Notes under the pieces: model-generated
What the model was told of the DNA's origin: nothing
What the model saw: only the letters and a program-made list of their open reading frames with translations
The model's database searches: none
Position numbers and translations under genes: made by a program
Origin: JAUZOB01 sp963692465
Lineage (GTDB): Bacteria; Bacteroidota; Bacteroidia; Bacteroidales; Prolixibacteraceae
NCBI GenBank assembly: GCA_963692465.1
Contig: OY829943.1
Coordinates: forward strand, 186,001 to 250,000
DNA: 64,000 nucleotides
Direction: 5' to 3'
Shown here: positions 62,432 to 64,000 of the stretch, piece by piece
How positions within the stretch are numbered: the stretch's first letter is position 1
Layout: the number at the start of each line of letters is the position of its first letter

Positions 62432-62887
62432 ATGTCAAAAACATTACTAAAAGTAAGTGCAATAAAAGACGGAACAGTCATTGACCATATTCCATCAGAT
62501 AAATTATTTCAAGTCATTTCAATCCTAAGACTTGACAAAATTAAAAATCAAATTACTTTCGGAACCAATTTAGAAAGTGCTAAACTGGGAAGTAAAGCAA
62601 TTATCAAAGTCTCTAATAAATTTTTTGAGGACGAGGAAATTAATAAGATAGCACTTATTGCTCCCAAGGCTAAGCTAAATATCATTAAAGATTACCACGT
62701 AATCGAGAAAAGAGTCGTCGAAATACCCGATACCGTCAATGGAATTGTAAAATGTTTCAATCCGAAGTGTATTACAAATGCTGAGCCTGTTACGACAAAC
62801 TTTGAAGTCATTTCTAAAGATCCGTTGGAACTAAAGTGTCATTACTGCGAAAAAATAACAACTAAAGAACAAATGGTAATTAAATAG
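62432..62887 (+). CDS. pyrI: Aspartate carbamoyltransferase regulatory subunit
   Basis: A 151-aa regulatory chain that binds CTP/ATP and tunes PyrB. The nucleotide domain (about 1-98) has VSAIKDGTVIDHIPSDKLFQV and GSKAIIKVSN. The zinc domain has VKCFNPKCITN and CHYC, giving four Cys ligands (C-x5-C ... C-x2-C) as in E. coli PyrI. It is the last gene of the pyr unit; a hairpin at 62898-62942 follows. Confidence 0.96.
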   Translation: MSKTLLKVSAIKDGTVIDHIPSDKLFQVISILRLDKIKNQITFGTNLESAKLGSKAIIKVSNKFFEDEEINKIALIAPKAKLNIIKDYHVIEKRVVEIPDTVNGIVKCFNPKCITNAEPVTTNFEVISKDPLELKCHYCEKITTKEQMVIK

Positions 62888-62897
62888 CTATAAAAAC

Positions 62898-62942
62898 TTT
62901 CAAGGGGAAAAATCTAAAAAAAACAGATCTTTCCCCTTGAAA
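62898..62942. terminator. Hairpin between pyrI and the DUF4293 gene
   Basis: Stem TTTCAAGGGGAAA / TTTCCCCTTGAAA with an A-rich loop carrying a further ATCT/AGAT pair. The T run is better on the minus strand (for the DUF4293 gene), but it probably serves both. Confidence 0.7.
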
Positions 62943-62965
62943 ATAGAATAAAAAATTTCACCTCG

Positions 62966-63430
62966 TTATCGAATCCGATCAACAGAACGGACTAACGCTT
63001 CATCTTTACGAATAAAATGAATTGCCAAGTAATCAAAAATTGCGGCAATTAAGAATAGCGATGTGCTGAATTTGATTTCCATTGATAATTTCAGTGCATT
63101 AGAAAAATAATATCCCAGATATATTACTACGGCCCAATAGGCAATTAAAAGAATAATCGACGCAACGACAAATCTTATTTGCCGAATTCGATTTTTATAC
63201 AAAAAGATAGAAGTCAAATGAAAAACAAAAATTACGACAAGGAAAGCGGTTAATGCCAGATTAATGCTAATTGCCTCCTTCCCGGAGCTCGTCAGGTAAA
63301 ACAATCCCCTGCAAGTCAACTCGTATAACTGACCTGTTACCGATGAACATTCAGAAAACGGAGTAAAAAATAATATTCCGCATAAAATCATTGAGATAAG
63401 CAAGAATAAAGACTGAATACGTTGTATCAT
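62966..63430 (-). CDS. DUF4293-family membrane protein
   Basis: A 154-aa protein starting MIQRIQSLFLLISMILCGILFF at 63430; the family start MIQRIQ decides this over the longer frame to 63478. Four hydrophobic segments are seen (about residues 7-26, 55-75, 85-105, 115-138), with short charged loops (KNRIRQIR). The family is widespread in Bacteroidota and of unknown function. It stands alone, divergent from the nucleoside phosphorylase gene. Confidence 0.85.
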   Translation of the reverse strand: MIQRIQSLFLLISMILCGILFFTPFSECSSVTGQLYELTCRGLFYLTSSGKEAISINLALTAFLVVIFVFHLTSIFLYKNRIRQIRFVVASIILLIAYWAVVIYLGYYFSNALKLSMEIKFSTSLFLIAAIFDYLAIHFIRKDEALVRSVDRIR

Positions 63431-63537
63431 AGCTAGTATTTTTGTTCCAAATTTAATTCTTTCCATTCTACAGAACAAACAACCATTCGTTATTCGAATA
63501 TTTTATCAACAATTCAATGGAATTAGATCCACGCACA

Positions 63538-63568
63538 TTGTATTTTGTTATGCAATTTGTTAAATTTG
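63538..63568 (+). promoter_or_regulatory. Promoter of the nucleoside phosphorylase gene
   Basis: TTG (63538-63540), 20-bp spacer, TAAATTTG (63561-63568), 19 bases ahead of the ATG. A good match to the Bacteroidota consensus, with a very short leader. Confidence 0.6.
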
Positions 63569-63587
63569 ATTATCAACATAATCCATC

Positions 63588-64000
63588 ATGATTGAAGATT
63601 CAGAACTTATTATCAATAAAGACGGTAGTGCCTTTCACCTTCATCTTTGTCCCAGTCAGCTAGCCGACGACATAATTCTTGTGGGCGATCCAGAAAGAGT
63701 TACGCTATTTTCCAACCGAATGCAGAAAATTGAAGTTTCTGTTCATAATCGTGAATTTCATTCAGTCACAGGACTGATAAACGGTAAACGTCTTACAGTC
63801 ACTTCAACAGGAATTGGAACAGACAATATTGACATTGTCGTGAACGAAATGGATGCATTGGCTAATATCGATTTTGTCCAACGTGAAATCAAGCCACAAC
63901 ACCGTTCACTCAATTTTATCCGTATCGGAACATCCGGTTCTCTACAAGAAGCAATTCCCGTCAACTCATTTGTTGTGGCACGAAAAGCAATCGGATTTGA
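63588..64000 (+). CDS. Nucleoside phosphorylase, PNP/UDP family (3' part beyond window)
   Basis: The frame from the ATG at 63588 (MIEDSELIINKDGSAFHLHL) stays open for 137 codons to the right edge. Family motifs are LVGDPERVTLFSN (phosphate site, about residues 32-44), VTSTGIGTDNIDIVVNEM (about 68-85), and IRIGTSGSLQEAI (about 111-123). These enzymes split ribonucleosides with phosphate for salvage. Uridine phosphorylase is the best guess from the DPERV and GTSGSL forms, but the deciding substrate-specific residues lie outside the window. Confidence 0.85.
   Translation, partial: MIEDSELIINKDGSAFHLHLCPSQLADDIILVGDPERVTLFSNRMQKIEVSVHNREFHSVTGLINGKRLTVTSTGIGTDNIDIVVNEMDALANIDFVQREIKPQHRSLNFIRIGTSGSLQEAIPVNSFVVARKAIGF

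Noticed and set aside
1..64000. CRISPR arrays, insertion sequences, phage genes, rRNA or tRNA genes
   Set aside because: No regularly spaced long repeats, transposase motifs, integrase motifs or tRNA-like cloverleaf segments were noticed. The only regular repeats are the two short 11-bp-phased arrays, which are far too short for CRISPR.

Overview
This is a chromosomal window from a member of the Bacteroidota, most likely order Bacteroidales. The evidence is a SusC/SusD pair with ECF sigma/anti-sigma control, a Bacteroidota-length SecA (1099 aa), an LptD-like protein, NspC, the PyrB/PyrI pair, and many promoters with the Bacteroidota -7 element TAnnTTTG. I see no insertion sequence, phage, CRISPR array, rRNA or tRNA. 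The genus cannot be settled by eye.

Left part (1-13.8 kb). A truncated GH3 beta-glucosidase with a PA14 insert runs off the left edge. Next is a leftward arsenic/redox operon: small thioredoxin, ArsR, ArsF-like, ArsG-like and a Cys-motif permease. It has two matching TTTCG-N8-CGAAA palindromes. Opposite it lies a DUF134 regulator with two NifX-like proteins and the 35-codon stump of a dead MBL-fold gene. After an nrdG without a neighbouring nrdD comes a phosphate locus: porin, pstS, pstC, pstA and pstB leftward, and an OmpR-type response regulator rightward. Between the divergent pair lies a striking array of eight TTAA cores at exactly 11-bp spacing, which I read as a Pho-box-like operator.

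Middle (13.8-33 kb). This holds an MFS exporter, a DUF3795 protein, a secreted GH2 mannosidase-like enzyme, a TetR-fabF pair with a clear autoregulatory operator, a NUDIX protein, and an IMP dehydrogenase that matches the Tritrichomonas foetus enzyme in key-residue numbering. A polysaccharide utilisation locus (ECF sigma, FecR, SusC with STN domain, SusD, GH3 BglX) follows on the minus strand. A second 11-bp-phased repeat array (TTACCC cores) lies upstream of the sigma gene.

Heptose and mannan region (33-41.6 kb). hddA, gmhA, hddC and gmhB would make GDP-D-glycero-D-manno-heptose from sedoheptulose 7-phosphate. A condensation-domain-like acyltransferase gene is translationally coupled to their end. 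A GT4 glycosyltransferase with an added C-terminal catalytic-like region and a GH130 enzyme converge with an 86-bp coding overlap.

Right part (41.9-64 kb). dapA and nspC are followed by a group of envelope genes of unknown role (a secreted protein, a thioredoxin-like protein and two tandem DUF6340 lipoproteins). The rest is core: lgt, secA, ridA, lptD, amidase, MCE protein, dnaA, YigZ-type protein, pyrB and pyrI, a DUF4293 membrane protein and the start of a nucleoside phosphorylase. The amidase and MCE protein share a related C-terminal domain. pyrB is preceded by a leader with a promoter, a 68-codon ORF, a U-rich tract and a terminator, resembling the enteric pyrBI attenuator in layout. No expression or homology search could be run; family calls rest on motifs and recalled family sequences.
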